This document shows positions 1 through 15,787 of a DNA stretch of 64,000 bases, piece by piece; the first letter of the stretch is position 1, and each line of letters begins with the position of its first letter. This stretch comes from Metabacillus malikii (GTDB lineage Bacteria; Bacillota; Bacilli; Bacillales; Bacillaceae): contig NZ_JAUSUD010000018.1 in NCBI RefSeq assembly GCF_030813355.1, forward strand, positions 1-64,000. The letters run 5' to 3'. A program made the position numbers and the translations under genes. A model generated the notes under the pieces. That model ran no database searches and was not told the DNA's origin. It saw only the letters and a program-made list of their open reading frames with translations.

Positions 1-470
1 TTACTGCTCGACCTGCATTTTGGGCTTCATCGCATTTATGAAGGACTTTTCTTTGCTGCTCACCCTGCATTTTGGGCTTCATCACTTTTATGAAGAACAT
101 TTCTTTCTCCTCATATTTTCATTTTGGTCTTCATCACCTTTATGAAGGACTTTTCTTTACTGCTCGACCTGCATTTTGGGCTTCATCGCATTTATGAAGG
201 ACTTTTCTTTGCTGCTCACCCTGCATTTTGGGCTTCATCACTTTTATGAAGAACATTTCTTTCTCCTCATATTTTCATTTTGGTCTTCATCACCTTTATG
301 AAGGACTTTTCTTTACTGCTCGACCTGCATTTTGGGCTTCATCGCATTTATGAAGGACTTTTCTTTGCTGCTCACCCTGTATTTTGGGCTTCATCGCTTT
401 TATGAAGGACTTTTCTTTGCTGCTCGACCTGCATTTTAGTCTTCACTACTTTTACAAAGAACTTCTCCCA
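1..470. repeat. 52-bp tandem array 1 (family A)
   Basis: At least nine units are visible. The ATGAAG arm (ACAAAG in the last unit) recurs at 38, 90, 142, 194, 246, 298, 350, 402 and 454, a strict 52-bp step. Each unit carries the dyad CTTCAT-N7-ATGAAG followed by GGAC or GAAC and a T-rich stretch. Three slightly different units form a 156-bp higher-order repeat: the segment starting TTACTGCTCGACC recurs at 1, 157 and 313. The array is cut by the window edge, so its true length is unknown. It lies downstream of spoIID. It does not encode a periodic protein, since 52 is not a multiple of 3. Confidence 0.95.
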
Positions 471-512
471 CCTCATCATACATTCACCTTGATAACCTAT
501 TCAAAACCAAAC

Positions 513-548
513 AAAAAAAGCCAGCCACCCCACCTCAGGTTAGCTGAC
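513..548 (-). terminator. Rho-independent terminator of spoIID
   Basis: On the minus strand GTCAGCTA (541-548) can pair with TGGCTGGC (520-527), using some G-U pairs, followed by seven U residues (513-519). It sits just after the spoIID stop codon. Confidence 0.7.
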
Positions 549-555
549 CTCTACC

Positions 556-1578
556 TTATTTAGTTGCGGTATATTTTGATAGGAATGGTTCTGCTGTGGC
601 GATTTCTGTGTTTTGGTAGTAGTGTGAGATGATGTCTGTGTAAGATTTTCCTGATTCAGCCATGAAGTTTGCGCCATATTGGCTCATGCCGACGCCGTGG
701 CCGAAGCCTTTTGTTTCAATGACGACTGAGTTGCCTTTGATTTCCCATGTAAAATCAGATGATTTCAGTTCTAGTTTTTCTCTAATTTCTCTTCCGGTAA
801 ATTCTTTGCCGCCTACTTCAACTTTTGCGACGCGTTTACCTGGCGTTAATTCTTTAATTGTTCCGATTGATTTGTTGATTTTCACACCTAGTTTTTTCTC
901 AAATTCGTTAATGGAAATTACTTTTTGGTCATGGAATTTTGGTGACTTTTCATCCCATGTGCTTTCGACACTTCGTAAATATGGGATTTTGCCTTGCCAA
1001 TATGCTTCAGAGTTTTCTGTATAGCCGTTACTAGTTGAGAAAAATAACGCGTCGATTGGTTTGCTTTCATATGTAAGGATTTTTCCTTGTGTTGCTGCAA
1101 CTGCCTCTGTGATTTTCTTTATTTTCCATGAGTAGTCATTTCCCCAAATTTCCTGGAGCTCTTCCTTACTTTTATATACTTGATGTGCTTGTGTATCTGT
1201 TACTAAGGAGTTAGAGCCTTCTGGAGTTCCCATTGAATCGTTGTTTACTAGCTTTTTTGTAATATATGTTCTCGCTGCTAGTGCTTGTGCTTTCAATGCT
1301 TCATGCTCGAATTCTGCTGGCATTTCAGAAGCGACTACTCCGATTACATATTCCTCTAACGGTATCGTTTCTGTTTTATTTGCTTGTGTTCTGTATACCG
1401 GTACGGCAACAGGGGATTCAGCTAAAACAGGAATTTCTTCTTTTTTGGCAACCTTTAAGTCTTCACCTAATTTACCTTTGGACTGGTCCATAAACGGCGT
1501 AACTAATAGTGTTGGGATTAGTAGTATGATAATGAATAAACCACCTAGTGCAAAAAGAACTGGTCTCATTTGTTTCAT
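556..1578 (-). CDS. spoIID: Stage II sporulation protein D (lytic transglycosylase)
   Basis: SpoIID is a membrane-anchored peptidoglycan lytic transglycosylase of the DMP engulfment machine, acting from the mother cell. The 340-residue product has one N-terminal membrane segment (about residues 7-27) and a SpoIID domain. The motif ASEMPAEF carries the probable catalytic Glu at about residue 85, and the conserved GHGVGMSQYGA motif lies near residue 295. The length matches the B. subtilis protein. The start is preceded by GGAGGC. Next to murA, as in B. subtilis, it closes the atp-ywmB-murA-spoIID neighbourhood but has its own candidate sigma-E promoter and terminator. Confidence 0.96.
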   Translation of the reverse strand: MKQMRPVLFALGGLFIIILLIPTLLVTPFMDQSKGKLGEDLKVAKKEEIPVLAESPVAVPVYRTQANKTETIPLEEYVIGVVASEMPAEFEHEALKAQALAARTYITKKLVNNDSMGTPEGSNSLVTDTQAHQVYKSKEELQEIWGNDYSWKIKKITEAVAATQGKILTYESKPIDALFFSTSNGYTENSEAYWQGKIPYLRSVESTWDEKSPKFHDQKVISINEFEKKLGVKINKSIGTIKELTPGKRVAKVEVGGKEFTGREIREKLELKSSDFTWEIKGNSVVIETKGFGHGVGMSQYGANFMAESGKSYTDIISHYYQNTEIATAEPFLSKYTATK

Positions 1579-1625
1579 GTAGTAGCCTCCAATAAGATTT
1601 AGGGTGAGTAGAACGTTTATAATTC

Positions 1626-1655
1626 ATCTTATGGGCTTGGACAAGCTATTATGAC
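1626..1655 (-). promoter_or_regulatory. Candidate sigma-E promoter of spoIID
   Basis: On the minus strand a -35 GTCATAAT (1648-1655) and a -10 CATAAGAT (1626-1633) are separated by 14 bp. This closely fits the sigma-E pattern (GTCATATT / CATACAAT) known for B. subtilis spoIID. It lies about 50 bp upstream of the start codon. Confidence 0.7.
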
Positions 1656-1840
1656 TGTTTATTCGTGCATGTTTCAAATTTACACTTAGGCAACTATTCA
1701 TAAAATTGATATGAATTACTAAAACAGGTTAGGTGTGATTTTTTTAAAGAATAAATGTACTTGGAAAATAATTACCGAATATGTATAAATCTTTATATTT
1801 ATAGACAATATATTAAGGTCGTGTTCATGTAGGCAAAATA

Positions 1841-1879
1841 AAAGAAGCAGATTGCCACGTTCGACTACCTGCTTCCTTT
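1841..1879 (-). terminator. Terminator downstream of murA1
   Basis: AAAGAAGCAG (1841-1850) pairs with CTGCTTCCTTT (1869-1879, one bulge). On the minus strand the hairpin is followed by a weak U-containing stretch. It separates murA1 from spoIID. Confidence 0.6.
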
Positions 1880-1897
1880 ATAAAAGGCATTATCTCA

Positions 1898-3199
1898 TTA
1901 ATCAGATACAGCTGCTTGCTGGTCTGTTTTTACGATGACTTCTTCTTTTACTCGCTCTATGTCAGCACCGATGCCTGCGAGTTTTTCGTGGAAGTTTACA
2001 TATCCTCTGTCAAGGTGTTTCAGTTCGGTTACGCGTGTATGCCCTTCTGCACAAAGTCCTGCAAGAATAAGTGCTGCGCCTGCACGTAAATCTGTAGCAG
2101 CTACTTCTGCACCTTGTAAGCCGACTGGTCCATTAATAATAACTGAACGTCCTTCGATTTTAATATCGCCATTCATACGACGGAATTCTTCTACATGCAT
2201 AAAACGGTTTTCAAATACTGTTTCCGTAATCATACTTGTGCCATCTGCTTGTAGAAGTAATGCCATCATTTGTGATTGCATATCTGTAGGAAAACCAGGA
2301 TGTGGCATTGTTTTAATGTCTACGGATTTCAATTTTTCTGGGCCAATTACACGAAGTCCATCTTTTTCTTCAATGATGGTTACACCCATTTCTTCCATTT
2401 TCGCTACAAGTGATGTCAAATGTTCAGGGACAGCACCTTTTACAAGGACGTTACCACCTGTAATTGCTGCTGCAACCATGAAAGTTCCTGCTTCAATGCG
2501 ATCAGGGATAATCGTGTGATATGCACCTTTGAGAGCATCTACACCCTCAATACGGATTGTTCCAGTACCAGCGCCACGGATTTTTCCACCCATTGCATTG
2601 ATATAATTTGCTAAGTCAACGATTTCAGGTTCTTTTGCAACATTCTCGATGACAGTCGTACCTTCAGCGAGTGCTGCAGCCATAATGATGTTTTCTGTTG
2701 CGCCAACACTTGGGAAATCTAAATAAATCTTCGCTCCCTTTAGTCTTCCGTTAACCTCTGCCTCAATAAAGCCATTTCCGACTTTAATTGAAGCTCCCAT
2801 TGCTTCAAATCCTTTAAGGTGTTGATCGATCGGTCTTGAACCGATTGCACAACCGCCTGGTAATGCTACACGTGCACGACCATTACGAGCCAATAGGGCA
2901 CCCATAACGAGGACTGAGGCACGCATCTTTCGTACATATTCAAATGGTGCTTCTGTTGATAGCTCTTTTGATGCATCTACAATTACTTGATTATGTTCAA
3001 AATGGACATCTGCGCCAAGATGACGCAACACTTCATTAATTGTATACACATCGGAGAGCGTAGGTACATCACTGATGATACTTTTTTCTTCACTAGCTAA
3101 CAAAGATGCAGCGATAACGGGTAAAACGGCATTTTTTGCTCCCTCTACTTTAACAGTGCCGTTTAACTTACGACCGCCGCGGACGATGATTTTTTCCAA
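1898..3199 (-). CDS. murA: UDP-N-acetylglucosamine 1-carboxyvinyltransferase (first paralogue)
   Basis: MurA transfers enolpyruvate from PEP to UDP-GlcNAc, the first committed cytosolic step of peptidoglycan synthesis. The 433-residue product has the substrate-binding Lys22-Asn23 pair in [10 protein letters not shown]. The loop [15 protein letters not shown] carries the catalytic, fosfomycin-sensitive Cys at residue 117. Its position between ywmB and spoIID matches B. subtilis murAA, the main housekeeping copy. A second paralogue lies at 61596-62885. It follows ywmB by about 32 bp, so the two are probably co-transcribed. Confidence 0.97.
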   Translation of the reverse strand: MEKIIVRGGRKLNGTVKVEGAKNAVLPVIAASLLASEEKSIISDVPTLSDVYTINEVLRHLGADVHFEHNQVIVDASKELSTEAPFEYVRKMRASVLVMGALLARNGRARVALPGGCAIGSRPIDQHLKGFEAMGASIKVGNGFIEAEVNGRLKGAKIYLDFPSVGATENIIMAAALAEGTTVIENVAKEPEIVDLANYINAMGGKIRGAGTGTIRIEGVDALKGAYHTIIPDRIEAGTFMVAAAITGGNVLVKGAVPEHLTSLVAKMEEMGVTIIEEKDGLRVIGPEKLKSVDIKTMPHPGFPTDMQSQMMALLLQADGTSMITETVFENRFMHVEEFRRMNGDIKIEGRSVIINGPVGLQGAEVAATDLRAGAALILAGLCAEGHTRVTELKHLDRGYVNFHEKLAGIGADIERVKEEVIVKTDQQAAVSD

Positions 3200-3231
3200 A
3201 GTATTCCCCTCCGCGTCCCAATTTCTCTATA

Positions 3232-3960
3232 TTAATATTCAGACGTTATGATTGGTGTTCCTATTACAACCGTAGTACTATCGCCCAATCCGTCAGTTCT
3301 TAAGGCAATTTGTAAGTTCATTTCGTCATTTAAAGCTGGTATAAAATCTTCCCACATCGTTGTTTTTGCTGATATTGAGAGGAATTCGTCTTCCTCAAGT
3401 CTCTCTATTGCATGGGCATCAAATTGTTTTAATAATTCTTCATTTATTTCATGCAAACCAACTTTCATCATATCATCAACCGTTCCGTTCACACAAGCAA
3501 AAGTTGTGGGATATTCACGAAATATGTCGAAAGCTTGATTTTGAAAATATTCATTCATTTCAGCCATGTTTGAGCGCATACCTACACCATTTACCTCATA
3601 AAGGATATACGTATCTTCTATCTGATTTTTGTGGGTCGAAATTATTTGTAACTTCTCAGTTATTTTATGTTCTTTATTTTGATAAACTCCAACTGCCTTA
3701 TCAAAGTCATCGCCTTCCTCAAACGTCCAATTATAATGACGATATTGATCGGCAAATAGTTTCATTTCTTCTGCTGTTTTTTTCTCGACATTACTCTTTG
3801 TATATAACGACCATTCATTAATTTTTATATTCTGCTTTTGCATGCCTTCAATAAGTTGCAAAATCTTCGTATCGTTACCAGTTGCACCAATATGATTGAC
3901 AGCGATTGTTAATAATAAAATAATTGATAAAGCAAATACTGCTATTTCTCTCTTTTTCAT
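3232..3960 (-). CDS. ywmB: YwmB-family secreted or membrane-anchored protein
   Basis: The 242-residue product has a hydrophobic N-terminal segment (about residues 7-23), then a hydrophilic domain presumably outside the membrane. Sequence and position between ywzB and murA match the YwmB family of Bacillaceae, described from structural work as having a TATA-box-binding-protein-like fold. Its molecular role is not established. About 32 bp separate it from murA1, suggesting co-transcription. No catalytic motif is evident. Confidence 0.85.
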   Translation of the reverse strand: MKKREIAVFALSIILLLTIAVNHIGATGNDTKILQLIEGMQKQNIKINEWSLYTKSNVEKKTAEEMKLFADQYRHYNWTFEEGDDFDKAVGVYQNKEHKITEKLQIISTHKNQIEDTYILYEVNGVGMRSNMAEMNEYFQNQAFDIFREYPTTFACVNGTVDDMMKVGLHEINEELLKQFDAHAIERLEEDEFLSISAKTTMWEDFIPALNDEMNLQIALRTDGLGDSTTVVIGTPIITSEY

Positions 3961-4236
3961 ATACGGTCACTTCCTCTCCTTAGTAACATTGTTACCAGAA
4001 TAGAAAGTGGCATACGTGGAAATAGTCGTCATAATAAGACATTAATCTTTTGTTTCGTTTGTCATTATATTTTGGATTCAATAACGAGTTTGTATTACCT
4101 TGTAACCTGAAAAAGTCTAGTACTGCTTTTGTTCAATCAACCCATTCAGTGTACGTTAAACATTGAGCACTTTGAGTATGTAGACTTTTAACCATGACAA
4201 GCATCTACTAAACAAAACCATAACAATACAGCACCA

Positions 4237-4467
4237 TTAGAATAATAATGGCAGCTGTTGTGACCATAGTAAGTAATCAAGGAAAAAGTTACTAACTAAC
4301 GAACCAATTGCTATTGTTAAAAGGATTAAAAGTACTCTTGCTTGTATTACTTTGCCCGCTTTTATCCATTTTTCGATATTTAATGCTTGTAAAGCCCACC
4401 AGGTTATGATTATAAAGGCAAGATTTACAATCATACTAATTAAGGCAAGGTGGCTATAATCGGGCAT
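4237..4467 (-). CDS. ywzB: DUF1146 small membrane protein (YwzB-like)
   Basis: This 76-residue protein has two predicted membrane helices (about residues 6-28 and 42-63) joined by a basic loop (NIEKWIKAGK). Length, topology and location between atpC and ywmB match the DUF1146/YwzB family. The start is preceded by GGAGGG. Function unknown. Confidence 0.85.
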   Translation of the reverse strand: MPDYSHLALISMIVNLAFIIITWWALQALNIEKWIKAGKVIQARVLLILLTIAIGSLVSNFFLDYLLWSQQLPLLF

Positions 4468-4887
4468 GATTCATCCCTCCATCAAACACTGCTTCTACTA
4501 TTGCTTTAATTTTGAAGTTTTGATTTTGGCTATTTCTACATCAAAAATGCCATTTTTGAAAGATTCAAAACAAGATAAATCATACAATATTTATAAAAAA
4601 AAACAAGTACAAATTTACCTAAAAATTATTGATAATGAAACGATTTGGTATATACCCTTGAATAGTATATAAATTTTTTACCTTATCATGATTGATTTTT
4701 TAATTTATCAAAATTTTTACGAAATACAGTACTTTTTTACAGTTTCTTTAAGAAACTTTTACATGTTGACCTAGCTCTTCTATTTTACTATGTGTCAACG
4801 TATGTCATGTCATTATTTAGTATAAAATTGTGACGGAATTGTGTATATAATGGATTCGATCAGTCGGAGATAAATTACTTGAAGTAA
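4468..4887. other. Intergenic, no gene seen
   Basis: This is an A+T-rich stretch between ywzB and the atpC terminator. Short open frames lack a ribosome binding site and resemble no family I know. It presumably carries the ywzB promoter, which I could not place with confidence. Confidence 0.5.
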
Positions 4888-4931
4888 AAAAGGATAATAT
4901 AAGAGACCATATTCTCAAATATTATCCTTTT
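4888..4931 (-). terminator. atp operon terminator
   Basis: AAAAGGATAATAT (4888-4900) pairs perfectly with ATATTATCCTTTT (4919-4931), eight bases beyond the atpC stop codon. Flanking A and T runs make it a good Rho-independent terminator for the minus-strand operon. Confidence 0.85.
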
Positions 4932-4938
4932 CTTTATA

Positions 4939-5346
<408 letters not shown>

Positions 5347-5359
5347 CTAGGTCCCAAAA

Positions 5360-6858
<1,499 letters not shown>

Positions 6859-6870
6859 TGATAATTATTT

Positions 6871-7737
<867 letters not shown>

Positions 7738-7765
7738 TCACCACCTTTAATTAAAATCATCTAAC

Positions 7766-7800
7766 AAGGGTCAGACCCCACTAGGGAGGCAGACCCTACC
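7766..7800. repeat. GGGTCAGACCC palindromes between atpA and atpG
   Basis: The motif AGGGTCAGACCCC is followed within 20 bp by AGGGAGGCAGACCCT. Both are self-complementary and lie in the short atpA-atpG spacer, where they could form a hairpin in the operon mRNA. Confidence 0.6.
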
Positions 7801-7816
7801 GTTTTCATTACAAATT

Positions 7817-9340
<1,524 letters not shown>

Positions 9341-9886
9341 CTACAATCTATTTGCGACTAATTGTCGCTCGATACGTTCAAGCTTACCGCTTATGCTACC
9401 ATCATATATACGATTACCGATTCTTAATTTAACGCCGCCTAACAGGTTTTTATCAACAATGTTTTGCAGGCGTAAAGAAACTTTGCCAATCTTCTTAGCA
9501 AAAGATGTTGAAATTGCTGACAATTCAACGTCTGTTAACGGACGAACTGAATATACAATTGCATCCTCGGTGCCACGTGCTTCATTTGCGATTTCAACAA
9601 AATATGAAACAATCTCATTTATATTCGCAATGCGATGACGGTCAACTAAAAGATATAATGTATTAACAACTTGTTCAGATAGAGCTGAAAATGAATCTTT
9701 TAAGATTGACTTCTTCGTGTCAGCACTCACCTTTGGATGATTGAATACATTAAAAAGTTCTTTATTAGCTGCGAATACTTCCTTTACAACTAATAAATCA
9801 CTTTCAATTTTATCTACTTGGTTTTGTTCTTGTGCTAGTTGAAACAATGCAACCGCATACCGTTTTGCAATTAATTCCTTACTCAT
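9341..9886 (-). CDS. atpH: ATP synthase delta subunit
   Basis: Delta (OSCP) links the peripheral stalk to F1. The 181-residue protein has the typical N-terminal helical bundle ([15 protein letters not shown]) and a C-terminal [17 protein letters not shown] motif. The start overlaps the atpF stop codon (ATGA-type overlap at 9883-9886), indicating translational coupling. Confidence 0.96.
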   Translation of the reverse strand: MSKELIAKRYAVALFQLAQEQNQVDKIESDLLVVKEVFAANKELFNVFNHPKVSADTKKSILKDSFSALSEQVVNTLYLLVDRHRIANINEIVSYFVEIANEARGTEDAIVYSVRPLTDVELSAISTSFAKKIGKVSLRLQNIVDKNLLGGVKLRIGNRIYDGSISGKLERIERQLVANRL

Positions 9887-10401
9887 CGACCTTCGCCTAC
9901 CTCATTGATGTAGTCGTTAATCAATTTTTCTTGTTCTTGTTCATTTAATTCTTTTTCAATGACTTTAGAAGCAATCAGTACAGATAGAGATGCAACTTGC
10001 TCACGTAATGCAGCAACAGCTTGGTCTTTCTGTGTTTCGATTTCTTTTAAAGCACCATCTTTTAAACGATTAGCCTCAGAACGAGCTGCTTGGATAATTT
10101 CTTCTTTTTGCTGTTCACCAAGCTTTTTCGCATTTTCAACTAAAGCTTGAGCTTCTTTACGAGCTTCTTTTAATAGCTCAGTTTGCTCTTCGATTAGTTT
10201 TTGTGCTTGTTTATTTCTTTCTTCTGAGCTTGAAATTTCGTTTGCGATATGGTCTTCACGCTTTTTCATCATGCCTAATACTGGCCCAAACGCATACTTA
10301 CTAAGTAGTGCAAGAAGGATTAAGAACATGACAAGTTGGAATACGATATCGCCCGTATTTAGGCCTGCAGCAGCGCCTAGTGCAAGATCAACTTTTAACA
10401 T
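9883..10401 (-). CDS. atpF: ATP synthase b subunit
   Basis: Subunit b forms the peripheral stalk. The 172-residue protein has one N-terminal membrane helix (about residues 17-37, [20 protein letters not shown]) and then a long charged coiled coil rich in Glu, Lys and Ala. The start is preceded by GGGAGTGA. A 217-bp gap with a strong hairpin separates it from atpE. Confidence 0.96.
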   Translation of the reverse strand: MLKVDLALGAAAGLNTGDIVFQLVMFLILLALLSKYAFGPVLGMMKKREDHIANEISSSEERNKQAQKLIEEQTELLKEARKEAQALVENAKKLGEQQKEEIIQAARSEANRLKDGALKEIETQKDQAVAALREQVASLSVLIASKVIEKELNEQEQEKLINDYINEVGEGR

Positions 10402-10557
10402 AGCTCGGTTTCACTCCCTTCAAGAGTTCCACGATGGGTTATGATATTTGCCTTACTAAATTTGTAACGATTTATTAATTGGCTATAATAAGAGCCTATT
10501 ATATTCATTTACACAGTAATTTTAAACATTTGTAGTTTCATATAGACATAAAGCAAA

Positions 10558-10587
10558 GGCGAAGGTTCTCACTTGAGACGACTTCGC
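10558..10587 (-). promoter_or_regulatory. Hairpin between atpE and atpF
   Basis: GGCGAAG (10558-10564) pairs with CTTCGCC (10581-10587), and an inner TCTCA/TGAGA pair extends the stem. On the minus strand it lies about 30 nt after the atpE stop and is followed by TTTGCTTTATG, which is not a strong U-tract. It could be a partial terminator or an RNA-stabilising 3' end that raises c-subunit yield, which needs about ten copies per complex. Confidence 0.6.
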
Positions 10588-10618
10588 CACTATGAACCAG
10601 TTTTATTTAAGATAAAAA

Positions 10619-10864
<246 letters not shown>

Positions 10865-10874
10865 TTATTTATAA

Positions 10875-11615
<741 letters not shown>

Positions 11616-11631
11616 TCACCTCTCTTCCAAG

Positions 11632-11997
11632 CTATGTACGTGAATGTTGAATGAAAAAATCTATCATAATGACAACATACATCGTCATTAATCCAATAAC
11701 CACACTAATTAAATGAAAATATTCTGGAAACTTTAATGAAAAGAACACAGCAACAACTGCAGCTGCCATTCTAGACGCAGTTCCTAGAGATACTTTTTTA
11801 CCTTCCTGCAACGCCTTGTCAAATAGTCTATGTTTCCTTACCATTGCCCACAAATTATATAAACTTATGCTCGTCCCAAGAATTAAACCTAGGAATACAG
11901 ACTGATATTCCGTAAAGCCCCAACCTACAACGTAGAGAGCCAGTAAATAAAATATGTATTTACGATACCTGTGAAACATCAGATGCATATCAGACAT
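11632..11997 (-). CDS. atpI: ATP synthase I protein
   Basis: This is a 121-residue membrane protein with about four hydrophobic helices and no catalytic motif. Position between atpZ and atpB and size match AtpI, a chaperone-like factor proposed to help c-ring assembly and, with AtpZ, magnesium uptake. Sequence similarity in this family is weak, so the call rests largely on synteny. Confidence 0.88.
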   Translation of the reverse strand: MSDMHLMFHRYRKYIFYLLALYVVGWGFTEYQSVFLGLILGTSISLYNLWAMVRKHRLFDKALQEGKKVSLGTASRMAAAVVAVFFSLKFPEYFHLISVVIGLMTMYVVIMIDFFIQHSRT

Positions 11998-12004
11998 GAA
12001 TTGT

Positions 12005-12226
12005 TTATTCTCCTGAGAAATAGTGGTAGACTAATTTAATTATAGCGTAAACGCCGGTGGCTAGTCCAAGCAGAAGGCCAACGATCAAAAACACCGGTTT
12101 TGTCTTAAAGTAGCTATCTATCCACATTCCACCGAATGTTCCAATTAATATACAACCTACTAATTGTGATAAAATTGCTGACTTTATTGCTAATCCTTTA
12201 ATGGGAAATCGTTGTTTTTGTCTCAT
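12005..12226 (-). CDS. atpZ: AtpZ-like F0F1-ATPase accessory protein
   Basis: The 73-residue protein has a basic N terminus and two membrane helices with glycine-rich faces (IGTFGGMWIDSYF, LLLGLATGVYAI). This fits the ATPase gene 1/AtpZ family found as the first gene of atp operons in many Bacillaceae. It is the promoter-proximal gene here; atpI follows after 7 bp. Confidence 0.88.
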   Translation of the reverse strand: MRQKQRFPIKGLAIKSAILSQLVGCILIGTFGGMWIDSYFKTKPVFLIVGLLLGLATGVYAIIKLVYHYFSGE

Positions 12227-12325
12227 TCATATAAATCCTCGCTACTTGCTGATTTATAATGGTTAGAGGGGTTTTTCAGAGGGCATTTTCGTGATATTGA
12301 AAACCTTATCACAATACCCTCGTTT

Positions 12326-12354
12326 AGCATACAATAGCATATAGTTCGTGTCAA
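12326..12354 (-). promoter_or_regulatory. Sigma-A promoter of the atp operon
   Basis: On the minus strand the -35 TTGACA (12349-12354, perfect) and the -10 TATGCT (12326-12331) are separated by 17 bp. It lies about 100 bp upstream of atpZ, giving a leader of roughly 95 nt. Confidence 0.75.
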
Positions 12355-12448
12355 TCTGTTAAAGTTAAAAAATTCACAATCTTGTCATATTCTCACAAAT
12401 CGTTCACAATTTTGTCTTTTTTTCTATTGACTTACTAATTTACCTGAA

Positions 12449-14662
12449 TTATTCACTAAGTAAAATATTCATTTCCATATGGTCTTCTTTCTCCTCTTTT
12501 TTAGCAAAAACTACAACCTTATACAACTGCTTTTTCAATTTCTTATTTAATTTTATCTCCCTTTCGATTAACCCGCGGTTTACATTCTTTCGCTGGTCGA
12601 GGAAACAAATAAACGCCAGTGTGTCAGGGTCATATACTGCAATACCGAATTCATCCGCACCACCTGGCAAATATGCTTGATACTTATATGAGTCCTCGTT
12701 ATCACCCTGTACAAAATCAAAGCCCATTAATCTCGGATAATCAGGTTCATCAACGACATATATATAAGGAAGTCGGATCGATCTTTTTGATGTTTCTACC
12801 TCTAGCCATTGTTCGTGAATTCCTGCTTCTATAACACTAGGTGTTATATCTAATGATATTTCAACATGCTTTTTTTCCTTTGGTTGAAGTGTTATTGATG
12901 ATGGTAAATGCCATTGAATGCCCTTTTCAGCTTTCGGCATTTTAATTGAGATGCGTTGTGGATAATCAGTCATATTCTCTAGTGTAACTTTTTCCGTTTT
13001 TTTCGTGCGCTGAGATGTCGTTTTATACTGCCCAAACGTAAGTGAACCTGGATAAATGAGTACCTCCGCATTTATAGCTGCTTTTATATCCAAACGCCCT
13101 GTCCCTTGTTCAGTTGGCTTTAGTGGTTGTTGATTTTTGTTTCTCAGTTGTTTTGTCGTATTCATTAGTGCAGCTTTTATTTGTTGCGGATTCCAATCTG
13201 GGTGCGCTTGTTTAATTAGTGCACATGCCCCGGCTACATGTGGTGCCGCCATGCTTGTGCCGTGTAAAGCTAAGTACCCGTTCGGTGCTGTACTTGTTAT
13301 CGCTACTCCTGGAGCAACTAAATCCGGCTTTATCTCCCATGTATTTGTAACAGGCCCTCTTGAACTAAACGGTGCAAGTACGTCTTCTTCTTTTTTATAC
13401 ACCGTGCGGATTTTTGGATTTTTAGCAAGGTTCGCTTTCAGTCGCTCACCTGCTTGTTTTGAGATTGAAACAACTGGAATATCTAGTTCAATTTCTAACG
13501 CACCGGAAAAATTACCTGTCACATTGTTTGCAATAATTACAGCTTTTGCCCCCGCCTTTTTCGCGTTCACTACCTTTTCTGTAAAAGATATCTTCCCTCT
13601 GTCTACTAAAACGATTTGGTTTTTAACCGACTTTTTGAAATCTGTTTCTTCACCTATATTTTTAAAGGTAACCTGATTTAATCCTTTTAAATTCCAAGCT
13701 GCTGCACCTTGCAGTGTGTTCATAGGCACAAGCTCGTCAAGTCCCGGGATATCAAGATAGGGCATTTCTAACGGAGGTGAGGATGCCCCTACTGATATTG
13801 CCTTTGCTGATGTTCCTGGAGAGCCGACCGTCCAAACATTCGGACCTGAATTCCCACTTGAGGTAACCGCAACAATCCCTGCTTCAACGGCACGATTAAG
13901 TGCAATACTTGTTGGCCAATCTGGACCATTTATCGTATTGCCCAAAGAGAGGTTAATGATATCTACCTTCGCTTCTATCGCCTTATCAATCGCAGCAATA
14001 ACCTGCTCTGAAGTGCCCATGCCACTTGGACCTAGCGCCCGGTATGCGATAATTTCTGCCTCTGGCGCAACACCTCTCAGCTTTCCATTTGCCGCAATTA
14101 TTCCAGCTACGTGCGTACCATGTACAGTATCACCACCACCGGTTTCCATCGGATCATCATCATTGTCAACGAGGTCATAACCACCATGGTAACTTCGCGA
14201 CAAATCTGGATGGTTGTAATCAATGCCCGTATCAATGACTGCAACTTTGACTCCTTTACCCGTTAAGCGATGATTATCACGGTCGAATAAGCCTCTCACT
14301 TCATCTCCACCGATAAATGGTACACTTTCAGTAATATGAGCAGAATAGGTGGCAACCTCACTTGACTGCAGCACAGCGCGGTTGTTTGTCATTTGTTCAA
14401 TTTCGTTATGTGGACCTTCAATCGAGTAGCCACGAAAAACATGTTTAAATTTTTGGCGAATTTTTATATTAGGGTGTTTTTTTAACTGAGCTTGAAAGTC
14501 AGCTTCGTTTTGTTCGTTTATGATGACGATGACCTTTTTAAGTGTTGTCCCATCGGACTCTTCTTGTAATGGGGGTCGATTTGGATAGGTTATGGCGTGT
14601 ACATTTGTTGCGAAGAGGATTAGAGTGCTTATCATGCTGATTATTAAGATTATTTTTCTCAT
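12449..14662 (-). CDS. Secreted subtilisin-family serine protease with PA domain (Vpr-like)
   Basis: This 737-residue secreted S8 peptidase has a signal peptide (residues 1-23, ending VHA). An I9-type propeptide follows (about 40-110), then the catalytic domain with Asp144 (AVIDTGIDYNHPD), His181 (HGTHVAGI), oxyanion Asn271 (SSGNSGPN) and Ser470 (LHGTSMAAPHVAG). A PA domain is inserted at about residues 320-425 (VDRGKISFTEK, AGAKAVIIANN). The C-terminal 200 residues are beta-rich. The architecture resembles B. subtilis Vpr but is shorter. It probably degrades extracellular protein. It lies between upp and atpZ, where B. subtilis has no such gene. Confidence 0.92.
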   Translation of the reverse strand: MRKIILIISMISTLILFATNVHAITYPNRPPLQEESDGTTLKKVIVIINEQNEADFQAQLKKHPNIKIRQKFKHVFRGYSIEGPHNEIEQMTNNRAVLQSSEVATYSAHITESVPFIGGDEVRGLFDRDNHRLTGKGVKVAVIDTGIDYNHPDLSRSYHGGYDLVDNDDDPMETGGGDTVHGTHVAGIIAANGKLRGVAPEAEIIAYRALGPSGMGTSEQVIAAIDKAIEAKVDIINLSLGNTINGPDWPTSIALNRAVEAGIVAVTSSGNSGPNVWTVGSPGTSAKAISVGASSPPLEMPYLDIPGLDELVPMNTLQGAAAWNLKGLNQVTFKNIGEETDFKKSVKNQIVLVDRGKISFTEKVVNAKKAGAKAVIIANNVTGNFSGALEIELDIPVVSISKQAGERLKANLAKNPKIRTVYKKEEDVLAPFSSRGPVTNTWEIKPDLVAPGVAITSTAPNGYLALHGTSMAAPHVAGACALIKQAHPDWNPQQIKAALMNTTKQLRNKNQQPLKPTEQGTGRLDIKAAINAEVLIYPGSLTFGQYKTTSQRTKKTEKVTLENMTDYPQRISIKMPKAEKGIQWHLPSSITLQPKEKKHVEISLDITPSVIEAGIHEQWLEVETSKRSIRLPYIYVVDEPDYPRLMGFDFVQGDNEDSYKYQAYLPGGADEFGIAVYDPDTLAFICFLDQRKNVNRGLIEREIKLNKKLKKQLYKVVVFAKKEEKEDHMEMNILLSE

Positions 14663-14784
14663 TTATTCCACCTCCTTATTAGTTTGCACGATTTTTTATA
14701 AACAATGTAAGGTCGTGGAAGGGGTGGGGTTTAAAGCTAATGATGAGAGACGGAAATTAGTGTGGTTTTTTTACTTATTGAAAA

Positions 14785-14807
14785 AGGAACCACAAATTGT
14801 GATTCCT
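14785..14807 (-). terminator. Probable upp terminator
   Basis: AGGAA-C-CACAA (14785-14795) pairs with TTGTG-A-TTCCT (14797-14807) with a mismatch. An A-run just to its left gives a U-tract on the minus strand. It lies directly after the upp stop codon. Confidence 0.6.
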
Positions 14808-14814
14808 CATTTTA

Positions 14815-15787
<973 letters not shown>

